From contig JADQBA010000033.1 in NCBI GenBank assembly GCA_016903675.1, forward strand, positions 5,860 through 69,859: a stretch of DNA of 64,000 nucleotides, given 5' to 3'. A program made the position numbers and the translations under genes. Positions 26,232-36,064 of this stretch are shown here, piece by piece. The notes below the pieces were generated by a model. That model saw nothing but the letters and a program-made list of their open reading frames with translations, was not told where the DNA came from and did not search any database. Origin of the DNA: Stigonema ocellatum SAG 48.90 = DSM 106950 (GTDB lineage Bacteria; Cyanobacteriota; Cyanobacteriia; Cyanobacteriales; Nostocaceae). Within the stretch, counting starts at the first letter, position 1. The number at the start of each line of letters is the position of its first letter.

Positions 26232-29054
26232 ATGACGGAAACCTTAAATCCAACACCAGGCTCTATAGTAAGTTGTCGCAGTCGGCAGTGGGTCGTGCTG
26301 CCTGACGAAAATGAAGATATTATTCGTTTGTGTCCACTCTCAGGGAATGAAGAGGAAATAGCTGGAATCTATAAGAAGCTTCGGGAGTTGGGACTGGAAA
26401 CTCTTGAAGGAGCAGCATTTCCTTTACCAAACCCCATCAGCGTCCAAGACCATACAGCAGCACTGCTCCTGATGGATGCAGCACGTCACCTGCTGCGGAG
26501 TGGGGCGGGTCCGTTTCGCTGCTTAGGACGCTTATCTCTGCGTTCTCGTCCTTATCAGTTAGTTCCTTTATTAATGGCACTACGATTGGAGACAGTGCGG
26601 CTGCTGATTGCTGATGATGTGGGTATTGGTAAAACTATCGAAGCTGGATTGATTGCTCGTGAATTGTTGGATCGGGGTGAGGTCAAGCGGATAGCAGTCC
26701 TGTGTCCTCCTCATCTGTGCGATCAGTGGCAGCAGGAGTTGCGAGAAAAGTTCCATATTGATGCTGTGGTGGTACGTTCTGGCACTGCTTCCAAGTTGGA
26801 AAGGTCAATACCGAATGGCTCTCATATATTTAGTTACTATCGACACTTGATTGTTAGCCTGGACTATGCTAAGGCTGAGCGTCGTCGTGCAAGCTTTGTT
26901 ACACACTGTCCTGATTTGGTGATTGTGGATGAGGCACATACTTGCGCTCGTCCTCACAACAAAACCACATCTGGGCAGCAGCGTCACCAGTTAATTCAGG
27001 AAATTTCTCAGAAACAACAACAGCATTTATTATTGTTGACTGCAACTCCTCACAGTGGTATTGAATCTGCTTTCTTGTCGATTTTGGGATTGCTGTTGCC
27101 AGAATTTGAGCATCTCAATTTAGAGAGTTTAACGGAGAAACAACGGGACAAGCTCGCCAATCATTTTATCCAACGGCGACGGGCAGATGTAAAGCTGTGG
27201 TTGGGTAATGAAACGCCTTTCCCGGAAAGAGATTCTATTGAACAGCCATATAAGTTATCCAAGGAATATAAAGATTTATTTGAGGAAGTCTACGCTTTTG
27301 CTCGGAGACTGGTAAAAACCACTACAGCAGAGATGAGCCATGCTCAGCGTCGAGGAAGGTATTGGTCGGCGTTGGCGTTGATTCGTTGTGTTATGTCTTC
27401 GCCTGCGGCGGCGATCGCAACTTTAAATCGACAGGTGGGTAAATCTGGCGATTCTTTACTGAGCGATGTAGACGAAGACTTGATGAGTTCCTATGTCTAC
27501 GATCCCACAGACCAAGAACAAACTGTTGATGCTTCTCCAACCGTCGTAGTGGAACAGGGACAGCAAACAGACAAACGCAAATTCAGAGCTTTTGTACAAG
27601 CAGCCCAAAAATTACACGGCGAGAAAGACCAGAAGCTGCAATCATGCATCGCTTCTATACAAACCCTACTCCCAGACAGTTACAATCCAATTATTTGGTG
27701 TCGCTACATCGCCACAGCAAATTATGTTGCTGATACGCTTAAACAAAAGCTAGAGAACAAAAGCGGTCAAATCCGGGTCATTGCTATCACAGGGGAACTT
27801 TCAGAAGATGAGCGAGACATCCGCCTTCAAGAACTCAAGTCCTATCCCCAACGAATTTTGGTAGCTACAGACTGCTTGAGTGAAGGAGTCAATCTGCAAA
27901 CGCACTTCAACGCCGTCATCCATTATGATTTACCTTGGAACCCCAATCGCTTGGAGCAAAGAGAAGGACGTATAGACCGCTACGGTCAAACGGCGAGTCT
28001 AGTGAAATGCTGCTTGCTTTACGGTCAAGATAATCCCGTGGATGGTGCAGTACTGGAAGTGCTTATCCGCAAAGCTGTAGAAATTCATAAGACTTTGGGT
28101 GTTACTGTTCCCGTACCTATGGACAGTATAACTGTATCGGAAGCGGTTTTTAAATCCCTATTTGATCACGCTCAAGATGCTGTGCAGTTGTCACTCCTGG
28201 ATTTGCTGGAGGAAGGGGAATCTGCGGTTGAGCAAGTCCACAAGCATTGGGACAAAGCTGTAGAACGTGAGACTAGGAGCCGCACTCGTTTTGCTCAACG
28301 CTCAATCAAGCCTGTGGAAGTGGAACAGGAATTGATTGAGTCTGATGGTATTCTGGGTAGTGAAGAGGATGTGGAACGGTTTGTTTTATCGGCTGGCGAT
28401 CGCCTCTCTTGTTCGTTCATCAAGAAAAAACAAGGATGGCTGCTGTCAACACCGCCGGAATTTCTCAAATCAGTGCTAGGAAATCAGCCCCGCTTGCTCA
28501 CCTTTACAACCCCCGTACCAGAAGGGGTGGAATATGTAGGACGGAATCACCCATTGGTAGAGAGGTTAGCACGTCACATCATCGAAGATGCACTCTCTAA
28601 CACCAAAAACCCCATAGCAGCGCGGTGCGGTTTTACCACAACAGATGCTGTCACCAAGCGCACGACTTTGCTGCTATTACGCCTACGACATTTGTTAAAC
28701 AGTCCCAAACACCAAAGCTTGCTAGCAGAAGAGTGCGCAGTCGTTGGATTTACAGATTCCCCATCTCATCCCATCTGGCTGACACCACAGTCCGCAAAAT
28801 CACTGCTGCAAGTTACCCCAGTTGGGGATGCGGGTAAAGGTATCAAACAAATGGAAATAGGAGAATTACTCAATAGAATCACAGAACTTGAGTCACATTT
28901 AGAGGTTTTTGCTACACAGCGATCGCATTGTCTTGCACAATCCCATCGACGTGTGAGAGCAATCACCCAAGAAGGACAGATTCAGGTTCGACCCCAACTC
29001 CCAATGGATATTCTGGGCGTTTATATTCTCCAACCCAGAATTCGTAATTCGTAA
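26232..29054 (+). CDS. SNF2-like helicase, DrmD-type (DISARM)
   Basis: 940-aa superfamily 2 ATPase. Walker A is ADDVGIGKTIEAGL at about residue 128, the DEAH-like box is VIVDEAHTC at about 231, and motif III is TATPHSG at about 273. The second RecA lobe has DCLSEGVNLQ, then LPWNPNRLEQREGRIDRYGQ (motifs V-VI, about 550-585). An N-terminal PGSIVSCRSRQWVVLP segment and the whole layout fit DrmD, the class 1 DISARM helicase that precedes an adenine methylase, exactly as here (150 bp upstream). The last residues (RIRNS) and stop are supplied by an AATTCGTAATTCGT repeat. DISARM-type phage defence is inference from family and neighbours. Confidence 0.8.
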   Translation: MTETLNPTPGSIVSCRSRQWVVLPDENEDIIRLCPLSGNEEEIAGIYKKLRELGLETLEGAAFPLPNPISVQDHTAALLLMDAARHLLRSGAGPFRCLGRLSLRSRPYQLVPLLMALRLETVRLLIADDVGIGKTIEAGLIARELLDRGEVKRIAVLCPPHLCDQWQQELREKFHIDAVVVRSGTASKLERSIPNGSHIFSYYRHLIVSLDYAKAERRRASFVTHCPDLVIVDEAHTCARPHNKTTSGQQRHQLIQEISQKQQQHLLLLTATPHSGIESAFLSILGLLLPEFEHLNLESLTEKQRDKLANHFIQRRRADVKLWLGNETPFPERDSIEQPYKLSKEYKDLFEEVYAFARRLVKTTTAEMSHAQRRGRYWSALALIRCVMSSPAAAIATLNRQVGKSGDSLLSDVDEDLMSSYVYDPTDQEQTVDASPTVVVEQGQQTDKRKFRAFVQAAQKLHGEKDQKLQSCIASIQTLLPDSYNPIIWCRYIATANYVADTLKQKLENKSGQIRVIAITGELSEDERDIRLQELKSYPQRILVATDCLSEGVNLQTHFNAVIHYDLPWNPNRLEQREGRIDRYGQTASLVKCCLLYGQDNPVDGAVLEVLIRKAVEIHKTLGVTVPVPMDSITVSEAVFKSLFDHAQDAVQLSLLDLLEEGESAVEQVHKHWDKAVERETRSRTRFAQRSIKPVEVEQELIESDGILGSEEDVERFVLSAGDRLSCSFIKKKQGWLLSTPPEFLKSVLGNQPRLLTFTTPVPEGVEYVGRNHPLVERLARHIIEDALSNTKNPIAARCGFTTTDAVTKRTTLLLLRLRHLLNSPKHQSLLAEECAVVGFTDSPSHPIWLTPQSAKSLLQVTPVGDAGKGIKQMEIGELLNRITELESHLEVFATQRSHCLAQSHRRVRAITQEGQIQVRPQLPMDILGVYILQPRIRNS

Positions 29055-29108
29055 TTCGTAATTCGTAATTACTTCCTTTTCGAGCAGAAAATGACTTGTA
29101 AAAAAAAC

Positions 29109-29177
29109 GGCGTTGCTAAATCAGATTCTTTGCGTCTTTGCGCCTTTGCGTGAGGCAAATTTTCACTCAGCAACGCC
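29109..29177. repeat. Short GGCGTTGCT...AGCAACGCC repeat between drmD-like gene and methylase
   Basis: 69 bp bounded by GGCGTTGCTAAATCAG and ACTCAGCAACGCC, with a TTTGCGTCTTTGCGCC middle. It shares its termini with the 110-bp copies at 43260 and 50564. It lies in the intergenic gap, 27 bp before the methylase start. Confidence 0.65.
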
Positions 29178-29203
29178 AAAAAAACTACCAAGGAATATAA
29201 ACG

Positions 29204-32200
29204 ATGAGTATAGCAGGTCTTCAGATTGAAGGCAATTTACTAGCAGCAGACATGACTGCCGAATTGCTGACAGGTAATATTAAAGGACAAGCACCGGAAG
29301 ATTTTGGTTTTGCCAAAACAGACAAGCTAGCAGATGAAATTGCTACCACCTGGGGTGATGCTAAAGCCTATTGGACTGCATTTCAACGACAATTAGCACG
29401 TACTAATACGGATGACACTGCTACAAAAATTACCCGTGACCAGTGGACAATCCCTCTCCTTAAGAGTCTCGGATATAACCCCGTCTACACTGCAAAAGCC
29501 GAAGTGGTGGACGGACAAACCTATGCAATTTCCCATCGCACAGAACCAGGAGAAAACAAGCCACCCATCCATATTATTGGTTGTCGCCTGGAAATAGATA
29601 AGCGTCCTCCCAGTGGGACACCGAGATTATCAGCACACGCACTGGTACAGGAGTATCTTAACAAGACAGAACATTTGTGGGCGATCGCAACCAACGGGTA
29701 CCGCTGGCGGTTACTGCGCGACTCTTCCCTAATGACGCGCCTTACTTATATCGAATTTGACCTTGAACAGATTCTCAACAGCGAAAACTTTGCCGAATTT
29801 GGGCTATTTTATCGACTATTCCACCGTTCCCGATTGCCTGAGGGTGTGGATGATGCGGATAAGTGCCTGCTGGAATATTACCACCAAGAAGCACGACAAC
29901 AAGGAGGACGGGTACGCGACAAACTTCGGGATGGAGTAGAAAAAGCGCTAGTTCAACTAGGTACGGGCTTCCTCCAACATCCCCAGAATCAAAATTTAAG
30001 AGTTCGTAGTAGCGCTTCAGCGCCGGTTGATGAAGATGCGCTGAAGCGCAACTACGAACAAAATTACTATCGGCAACTACTGCGGCTCATCTATCGCCTA
30101 CTATTTCTAATGGTAGCAGAATCCCGCAATCTACTAATAATCGGAGACGACCTAGAGAAAGCTAGAATTTACCGAGAATATTATAGCATAGAACACCTGC
30201 GAGAATTAGCCGAACGTCCTCATTATCGGCGCGAAGGCTTTCAAGATTTATGGCAAGGTTTGTGGGTGACATTCCTGCTATTTGATGAAAACTGGCGGGG
30301 AGAATTACTCGGTTTGTCACCCCTGAATGGTGATTTATTTGGTTCCAATACACTTCCAGACTTAGCAGGTTGTGCCATTGATAATTACGATTTAATGGTA
30401 GCAATTCGCCACCTATCACTGTACGAAGATAAAGGACAATTACGACGGGTGAACTATGCAGCCTTAGATGTAGAAGAATTAGGGAGTGTGTACGAGAGTT
30501 TGTTAGACTTTCATCCCCAAGTCATCCAGCGTCAGGAGAGATATGAATTTACCTTGGTGTATGGGAGCGATCGTAAAACCACAGGCTCTTACTATACCCC
30601 ACCACAACTCGTACAACAACTGATAAAAACAGCTTTAGAACCTGTCATTGATAAGGTTCGTAGTAGCGCTTTAGCGCCGGTTCCCCTAGTTCGTAGTAGC
30701 GCTTTAGCGCCGGCTGTTCAAGATTCACTTCGTAATAGCGTTTCAGCGCCGGCTGATGAAGATGCGCTAAAGCGCAACTACGAACAAGGACTCCTCAACC
30801 TCAAAATCGTAGATCCAGCATGTGGTTCAGGACACTTCCTATTAGCAGCCGCACGCCGAATAGGCAAAGAATTAGCCAAAATTCGCACAGGAGAAGCAGA
30901 ACCGGGACAAGAACCATTACGCCAAGCGATTCGAGATGTCATCCAAAATTGTATTTATGGTGTAGACTTAAACCCATTGGCAGTGGATTTGTGCAAAGTC
31001 GCATTATGGATTGAAGGCTTTTCTCGCGGCTTTCCTCTCAACTTTTTAGACCACAGAATTAAATGTGGGAATTCCCTCGTAGGAGTATTGGATTTAGATT
31101 GTCTGAAAGAGGGAATTCCCGATGAAGCCTTCAAACCCGTCACCGGGGATGATAAAGCATTAGCAAATCGTCGCAAGAAAGAGAATAAAAATCAGCGACA
31201 GACAGATTTACAAGGACAACAATCCCTATTTAATAATTTAGAACCCGAACGTACACACTATGCAGAAAGCTGGCGAGAATTAGGAGAAACCCCCGAAAAC
31301 ACACCCCAGCAAGTCAAAGAAAAAGCCAACCAATATAAAGATATTCGAGACAAAGATAAAAACCCAATTTGGTGGCGAGACTCTTCCGCCTGCAACTTGT
31401 GGACAGCAGCATTTTTTATGCCCTTAACTGAACAAAACTTGCAATTACTCCCCACCACACAAGCACTACATCGCTTACTACGAGAACCCCTTTCTCCACT
31501 CCCTCCTGGGGTTAAAACCCCAGGCTATCCCTACTCCCCACTCCCCATCATTGATGCAGCCAATAAATTAGCTGAAGAAAAGCACTTCTTCCACTGGTGT
31601 TTAGAATTTCCCGAAGTGTTTGAACAAGGTGGATTTGACTGCGTCTTGGGTAATCCACCTTGGGAACGGATTAAATTACAAGAAAAGGAATTTTTCGCTT
31701 CTCGCAGTGCGGAAATTGCTAACGCTGCAAACAAGGCGGCGCGAGAGAAGTTGATTAAGGAATTGCCAAAGAAAAATCCTCAGTTAGCGCAAACTTGGGA
31801 AGAGGCGAAACATGATGCTGAGGCGCAGAGTAAATTTATCCGTGAATCAGGGAGATTCCCGTTGACTGCTGTAGGAGATATCAATACTTATGCTGTATTT
31901 GCGGAGACTACGAGAAATTTGATTTCTACCGATGGTAGAGTAGGCGTGATTGTACCTACAGGGATTGCAACTGATGACACTTGTAAAAAGTTCTTTGGAG
32001 ATTTGACCCAGAAACAAGCTTTAGCAAGTTTATATGATTTTGAAAATCGAGAAGGACTATTTTCTGCTGTAGATAGCCGTATGAAATTCTCACTACTTGC
32101 CATTAGTGGTAAGCCAATAAAACGCGGTAACTTTGCCTTCTTCCTTACACAACCTAGACAGTTAGACAATCCAACACGTCTGTTTCAGCTTTCACCTGAA

Positions 32201-33196
32201 GATATTGCCTTACTAAATCCTAACACACTCACCTGCCCAGTTTTTAGAACCAGTGTAGACGCTGAGTTAACAAAGAAAATATATCAGCGTGTACCTGTTT
32301 TAGAAAATGAGCAAACAGGTAGCAACCCTTGGGGTATTTCATTTATGCGAATGTTCGACATGGCGAATGATAGCGGGTTATTCAAGAATGAGGCGGGTGA
32401 TGGTTTAGTTCCTCTTTACGAAGCCAAGATGTTTCATCAGTTTACTCACCGTTGGGCGACTTATACTGATAGTGGCGATACTCGTGATTTGACTGATGTT
32501 GAAAAGGGTGATGCTACTTATCGGGTACAACCGCGTTACTGGGTGAGTAGGGGTGAGGTTGAAAATAAGTTGGGCGATAAGTGGAAAAAAGGTTGGCTTC
32601 TGGCTTTTAGAGATATTTGTAGAGCAACTGATGAACGTACTGCTATTTTTAGCTTATTACCTAAAGTTGCTGTTGGACACAAAGGACCACTAATATTCAT
32701 CAATCAAGACTTACCTAGACTCTATTCTTTATTGATGGCTAACCTAAATAGTTTAGTTTTAGATTTTGTATCACGTCAAAAAATTGGGGGAACATCATTC
32801 AGTTATTTCATCCTCAAACAACTCCCCGTCCTTCCCCCCGAATCCTACACCCCAGAAGACATCAAATTCATCAGCACCCGCGTCCTCGAACTTGTCTACA
32901 CCGCCTGGGACATGCAACCCTTTGCGAAAGACATGGGGTATGACGGCGAACCCTTCACTTGGAACAGCAACAGACGCGCATTATTAAAAGCAGAATTAGA
33001 CGCATACTACGCCAAACTCTACGGACTCACCCGCGATGAACTGCGATATATACTAGACCCTGTTGATGTCTACGGCGAAGACTTCCCCAGTGAAACTTTC
33101 CGTGTGTTGAAGAACAATGAAATTAAACAGTTTGGCGAATATCGTACACAAAGGTTAGTCTTGGAAGCGTGGGATAGAATAATTCGTAATTCGTAA
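29204..33196 (+). CDS. Eco57I/PglX-type adenine-specific DNA methyltransferase (DrmMI-like)
   Basis: 1,330 aa. The N6-adenine methylase core has motif I IVDPACGSGHFLLAA at about residue 534 and catalytic motif IV LGNPPWERIKLQ at about 817. A large N-terminal domain and a C-terminal target-recognition region (about 1100-1330) complete the PglX/DrmMI layout. In class 1 DISARM this enzyme marks host DNA. Two blocks of palindromic repeat are translated in frame: about residues 266-286 (RSSASAPVDEDALKRNYEQ) and about 484-528, directly before motif I. A CCCACTCC-type insert lies at about 765-782. The final residues IIRNS and stop also come from a repeat. The core motifs are intact, so the enzyme may still be active. 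Confidence 0.85.
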   Translation: MSIAGLQIEGNLLAADMTAELLTGNIKGQAPEDFGFAKTDKLADEIATTWGDAKAYWTAFQRQLARTNTDDTATKITRDQWTIPLLKSLGYNPVYTAKAEVVDGQTYAISHRTEPGENKPPIHIIGCRLEIDKRPPSGTPRLSAHALVQEYLNKTEHLWAIATNGYRWRLLRDSSLMTRLTYIEFDLEQILNSENFAEFGLFYRLFHRSRLPEGVDDADKCLLEYYHQEARQQGGRVRDKLRDGVEKALVQLGTGFLQHPQNQNLRVRSSASAPVDEDALKRNYEQNYYRQLLRLIYRLLFLMVAESRNLLIIGDDLEKARIYREYYSIEHLRELAERPHYRREGFQDLWQGLWVTFLLFDENWRGELLGLSPLNGDLFGSNTLPDLAGCAIDNYDLMVAIRHLSLYEDKGQLRRVNYAALDVEELGSVYESLLDFHPQVIQRQERYEFTLVYGSDRKTTGSYYTPPQLVQQLIKTALEPVIDKVRSSALAPVPLVRSSALAPAVQDSLRNSVSAPADEDALKRNYEQGLLNLKIVDPACGSGHFLLAAARRIGKELAKIRTGEAEPGQEPLRQAIRDVIQNCIYGVDLNPLAVDLCKVALWIEGFSRGFPLNFLDHRIKCGNSLVGVLDLDCLKEGIPDEAFKPVTGDDKALANRRKKENKNQRQTDLQGQQSLFNNLEPERTHYAESWRELGETPENTPQQVKEKANQYKDIRDKDKNPIWWRDSSACNLWTAAFFMPLTEQNLQLLPTTQALHRLLREPLSPLPPGVKTPGYPYSPLPIIDAANKLAEEKHFFHWCLEFPEVFEQGGFDCVLGNPPWERIKLQEKEFFASRSAEIANAANKAAREKLIKELPKKNPQLAQTWEEAKHDAEAQSKFIRESGRFPLTAVGDINTYAVFAETTRNLISTDGRVGVIVPTGIATDDTCKKFFGDLTQKQALASLYDFENREGLFSAVDSRMKFSLLAISGKPIKRGNFAFFLTQPRQLDNPTRLFQLSPEDIALLNPNTLTCPVFRTSVDAELTKKIYQRVPVLENEQTGSNPWGISFMRMFDMANDSGLFKNEAGDGLVPLYEAKMFHQFTHRWATYTDSGDTRDLTDVEKGDATYRVQPRYWVSRGEVENKLGDKWKKGWLLAFRDICRATDERTAIFSLLPKVAVGHKGPLIFINQDLPRLYSLLMANLNSLVLDFVSRQKIGGTSFSYFILKQLPVLPPESYTPEDIKFISTRVLELVYTAWDMQPFAKDMGYDGEPFTWNSNRRALLKAELDAYYAKLYGLTRDELRYILDPVDVYGEDFPSETFRVLKNNEIKQFGEYRTQRLVLEAWDRIIRNS
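29998..30064. repeat. In-frame palindromic repeat in the methylase gene, block 1
   Basis: GTTCGTAGTAGCGCTTCAGC is followed by GCCGGTTGATGAAGATGCGC and then TGAAGCGCAACTACGAAC: two arms of a palindrome, the second the near-inverse of the first. It is translated without frame change as RSSASAPVDEDALKRNYEQ. Intergenic copies occur at 12186, 33390 and 59848. Confidence 0.85.
30655..30787. repeat. In-frame palindromic repeat in the methylase gene, block 2 (multi-copy)
   Basis: Three forward arms (GTTCGTAGTAGCGCTTTAGC at 30656 and 30690, and a diverged CGTAATAGCGTTTCAGCGCC copy near 30730) are followed by one reverse arm (GATGCGCTAAAGCGCAACTA near 30762). All are in frame and add about 45 residues immediately upstream of methylase motif I. 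Confidence 0.85.
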
Positions 33197-33594
33197 TTCG
33201 TAGTTCGTAATTAAAGGAGAGGTATGAGGGGTAAGTATAGAAGCCAAAATACCCTCACCCCCATCCCCTCTCCCATATCTGGGAGTGGGGAGAAAGGGTT
33301 CTAGTTCCCGTTCTCCCATTTATGGGAGAAGGGGTTAGGGGATGAGGGCTATCAAGGTTTTTGCACCTGAAGGGATGCTCCCCATAAATTCGCTCGTAGT
33401 AAGCGCTGAAGCGCTGAAGCGCTTACTACAAACCTTGAATTTTTTATGCCGACTTACTTAGTTGGGAGTAGTGCGATCGCCCTACTGTTGTTTTTTTCTG
33501 AAAGCTGTAGGCGATCGCACTTTCAAATAAGCAGACCCAGCCATAAACGAGAAACGAAAGTATAATTACGAATTATGTTAAATGGTAAAAATCA
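33197..33594. repeat. Repeat-rich intergenic stretch
   Basis: No gene. AATTCGTAATTCGT follows the methylase stop. A foldback block is at about 33248-33350 (CCCCTCTCCCA / TGGGAGAAGGGGTTAGGGG). A GCGCTGAAGCGCTTACTAC palindrome is at about 33390-33430, and GCGATCGC-type octamers lie near 33474 and 33511. Confidence 0.55.
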
Positions 33595-34389
33595 ATGAAA
33601 ACGGATGCCCTTTTCTACGACCTAATTAAAGAACTGCCACAAATCTTTTTTGAACTCATTGGCAAACCCGATACCAACCCCAGCATTTACCAATTTATTG
33701 CTCCAGAAATTAAACAACCATCGTTCCGTTTAGATGGTTTATTTTCTACAAAAGAAGGATTTGACAATGAACCCTTGTACTTCGTAGAATTTCAAACGTA
33801 CAAAGATGATGAATTCTATGAACGGCTTTTTGGAGAAATTTTCGTTTATTTTCGCCAATATCGACCACCTAACTCCGACTGGTATGCGATTGTTGTCTAT
33901 GACAGGCGCAGCAATGAGACTTCCTTCCCCTTGCGTTATCGTGCTTTACTAGAACCTCATCTCAGACGCTTTTACCTAGATGAACTTGGGGAAGTAGCAA
34001 ATGATTCTCTGGGTGTAGGAATTCTGCGACTAGTTGTCAAGAGTGAGAAGCAAGCAAGGGAGTTTGCCAAACAGCTCATTAACCAAGCAAGAGTTGAACT
34101 GACAGATGCCGTTATCCAGCAAAAAGTTCTAGAATTTATAGAGACAATCGTCATCTACAAGTTTCCTAAATTAAGTCGGGAGGAAATAGAGGTCATGCTG
34201 AATTTAAATCTGTTCAAACAAACCAGAGTTTATCAAGAAGCTAAAGAAGAAGGCAAGGAAGAAGGCAAATTAGAGACTCAGTTAAAAATAGTACCAAAGC
34301 TGGTGGAAAGAGGAATGAGTATTCAGGAAATAGCTGATTTGCTGGAGTTGGATACTGAAACTATCCGAAAATATCTGCGACAACAATAA
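33595..34389 (+). CDS. Rpn/DUF2887-family recombination-promoting nuclease
   Basis: 264 aa. The N-terminus MKTDALFYDLIKELPQIFFE, then FRLDGLFS, then PLYFVEFQTYKDDEFYERLF contains a PD-(D/E)XK-like nuclease core (D, E-x-Q). The C-terminal half is helical, ending with an MSIQEIADLLELDTETIRKY helix-turn-helix-like segment. RpnA/DUF2887 proteins are DNA endonucleases linked to recA-independent recombination. The 3' part of this gene is duplicated just downstream. An EAKEEGKEEGK low-complexity hinge precedes the last domain. Confidence 0.85.
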   Translation: MKTDALFYDLIKELPQIFFELIGKPDTNPSIYQFIAPEIKQPSFRLDGLFSTKEGFDNEPLYFVEFQTYKDDEFYERLFGEIFVYFRQYRPPNSDWYAIVVYDRRSNETSFPLRYRALLEPHLRRFYLDELGEVANDSLGVGILRLVVKSEKQAREFAKQLINQARVELTDAVIQQKVLEFIETIVIYKFPKLSREEIEVMLNLNLFKQTRVYQEAKEEGKEEGKLETQLKIVPKLVERGMSIQEIADLLELDTETIRKYLRQQ

Positions 34390-34486
34390 GCTACTTCTCG
34401 TTTCTAGGTTCTGTCTGGAAATGCCCACACTGAGAGGTTGTTTGAAAAGTTGTTGGCGGTATCGAAGCACTTATTGATCAGAACTA

Positions 34487-34553
34487 GCCCCCCTTTTTAA
34501 GGGGGGAACTGGAATCAAAGTCCCCCTTTTTAAGGGGGATTTAGGGGGATCTA
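34487..34553. repeat. CCCCCTTTTTAAGGGGG-family foldback repeat
   Basis: Related to the palindrome at 7238-7303: CCCCCCTTTTTAAGGGGGGA, then AAGTCCCCCTTTTTAAGGGG and a GGGGGATC end. It separates the Rpn gene from its duplicated 3' end. Confidence 0.6.
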
Positions 34554-34567
34554 AAAGTATTTGATAC

Positions 34568-34855
34568 ATTAACCAAGCAAGAGTTGAACTGACAGATGCC
34601 GTTATCCAGCAAAAAGTTCTAGAATTTATAGAGACAATCGTCATCTACAAGTTTCCTAAATTAAGTCGGGAGGAAATAGAAGTCATGCTCAATTTAAATC
34701 TGTTCAAACAAACCAGAGTTTATCAAGAAACTAAAGAAGAAGGCAAGTTAGAAATCGTACCAAAGCTTGTGGAAAGAGGAATGAGCATTCAGGAAATAGC
34801 TGATGTACTGGAGTTAGATACTGAAACTATTAGAAAATATCTGCGACAACAATAA
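34568..34855 (+). pseudogene. Duplicated 3' end of the Rpn/DUF2887 gene
   Basis: In frame from INQARVELTDAVIQQKVLEF to the terminal YLRQQ and stop, this repeats about 95 residues of the gene at 33595-34389 with few differences. One is a shorter hinge (TKEEGKLEI instead of the EAKEEGKEEGK stretch). No start codon or N-terminal nuclease core is present. The few changes suggest a recent duplication. Confidence 0.85.
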
Positions 34856-35101
34856 GCTACTTCTCGTTAGGTTTGTAGTTGCGCTTTAGCGCTCTGGGCC
34901 GTGAATGCGTTTACAAATCATCCCATCCTTAATCTCGCACTAGATATTTAACCCAACAACTGCGTAACCAATCTCTTCCCTAATTTTCTACCTTGCATTC
35001 CCCCAGAACCTAGGATATTATCCTAGTCCAGAGAAACCCGGTTTCTTCTGCGAAACCGAGTTTCTGCAAGGAAAGCAAATCATTTAAGACTGCTATAGCT
35101 T

Positions 35102-35872
35102 TCACCTACTATAGCGTTTAGCATGACGTTCATAATCCTCAAAGCGTAGCTTTGCGATCGCATTCCTATTCATAGTTCTAGCCACAATACCCTCTGCTCG
35201 ACCTTGAGCACCATCGTCGAGTGCAACGCTAGTACGTGGTAAAGTTACTTTGAGGAACTCATGTATTTCTTGAATACTGATTGGCAGAGCTGCGATTGTA
35301 GCAATTCTCGGTGTTAGCTCAAATCCGTACTCTTTTGCAACTTTGTGGAGTTGCTCTTCATCAAGAAATACTTGACCACCATTGTCTCGCCACGCCGCTA
35401 GTTGCTGGACAGATTTGGTGAAGAGTATTTCAACATCTGCAAACACTGCAACATCAAACAGCCGCCAACCAACACTTTGCTGTGCTGTGTACTGCTTGCT
35501 TGCAGCAGTAACCTTGCCACCATACAGTTCTAGGTATGCAACAACAATACCGTTCTGGGGCAATGGCAGAAGATTAGCAACGCCTTTGAGGGCATCCACT
35601 ATCCCAAGCGCGGGGTTCCCAATGAGGTCGCCCTTTGCAAAGAGTAGTTCTTCGCGGCTACCCAAAACGAAATTCCCATCCGGAAGTAGAATGATGCGAG
35701 AGTTCGTACCATCTACTTTTTCGGTCAGTATAACCTCACCGCTAAAACTAATAGTTTCTTCCAGCAGAGATCCTTTATCCCCAAGCATGTGATAAGTAGG
35801 AATACTAGGATATTTAGTCATGGAGTTGAGTTTGTTTAAGTCACAACTTTGAAGTGAAAAATCGTAGCTCAT
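35102..35872 (-). CDS. RNA ligase family protein (nucleotidyltransferase fold)
   Basis: 256 aa. ATP-dependent RNA ligase of the Rnl2/Rnl5-like fold. Motif I is EKVDGTN with the nucleophilic lysine at about residue 52. GSREELLFA is motif Ia-like, YLELYGGKV is motif III, RAEGIVAR is motif IV, and IAKLRFEDY is motif V. It would seal RNA ends bearing 3'-OH and 5'-phosphate. It lies about 190 bp from a Tpt1/KptA gene in the same orientation, forming an RNA-repair pair inside the defence island. ATG 35872 is used; an internal MTKYPSIPTYH start is possible. Confidence 0.85.
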   Translation of the reverse strand: MSYDFSLQSCDLNKLNSMTKYPSIPTYHMLGDKGSLLEETISFSGEVILTEKVDGTNSRIILLPDGNFVLGSREELLFAKGDLIGNPALGIVDALKGVANLLPLPQNGIVVAYLELYGGKVTAASKQYTAQQSVGWRLFDVAVFADVEILFTKSVQQLAAWRDNGGQVFLDEEQLHKVAKEYGFELTPRIATIAALPISIQEIHEFLKVTLPRTSVALDDGAQGRAEGIVARTMNRNAIAKLRFEDYERHAKRYSR

Positions 35873-36064
35873 TAATTAAAGGACGTATTTATGACACTAC
35901 AATTGTAGTATAAAAATTAAAAAAGTTCATGCTTGCGCTAACAGTGCAACGGATAATGGCGATCTCAATTGGCACAAGTCACTTAACAAGCGCCTTGATA
36001 GAACAGGGAACAAATACCCACTATAACAACTCTAGAAAGAGTGCAACGCCTCAAAATAGGATCA

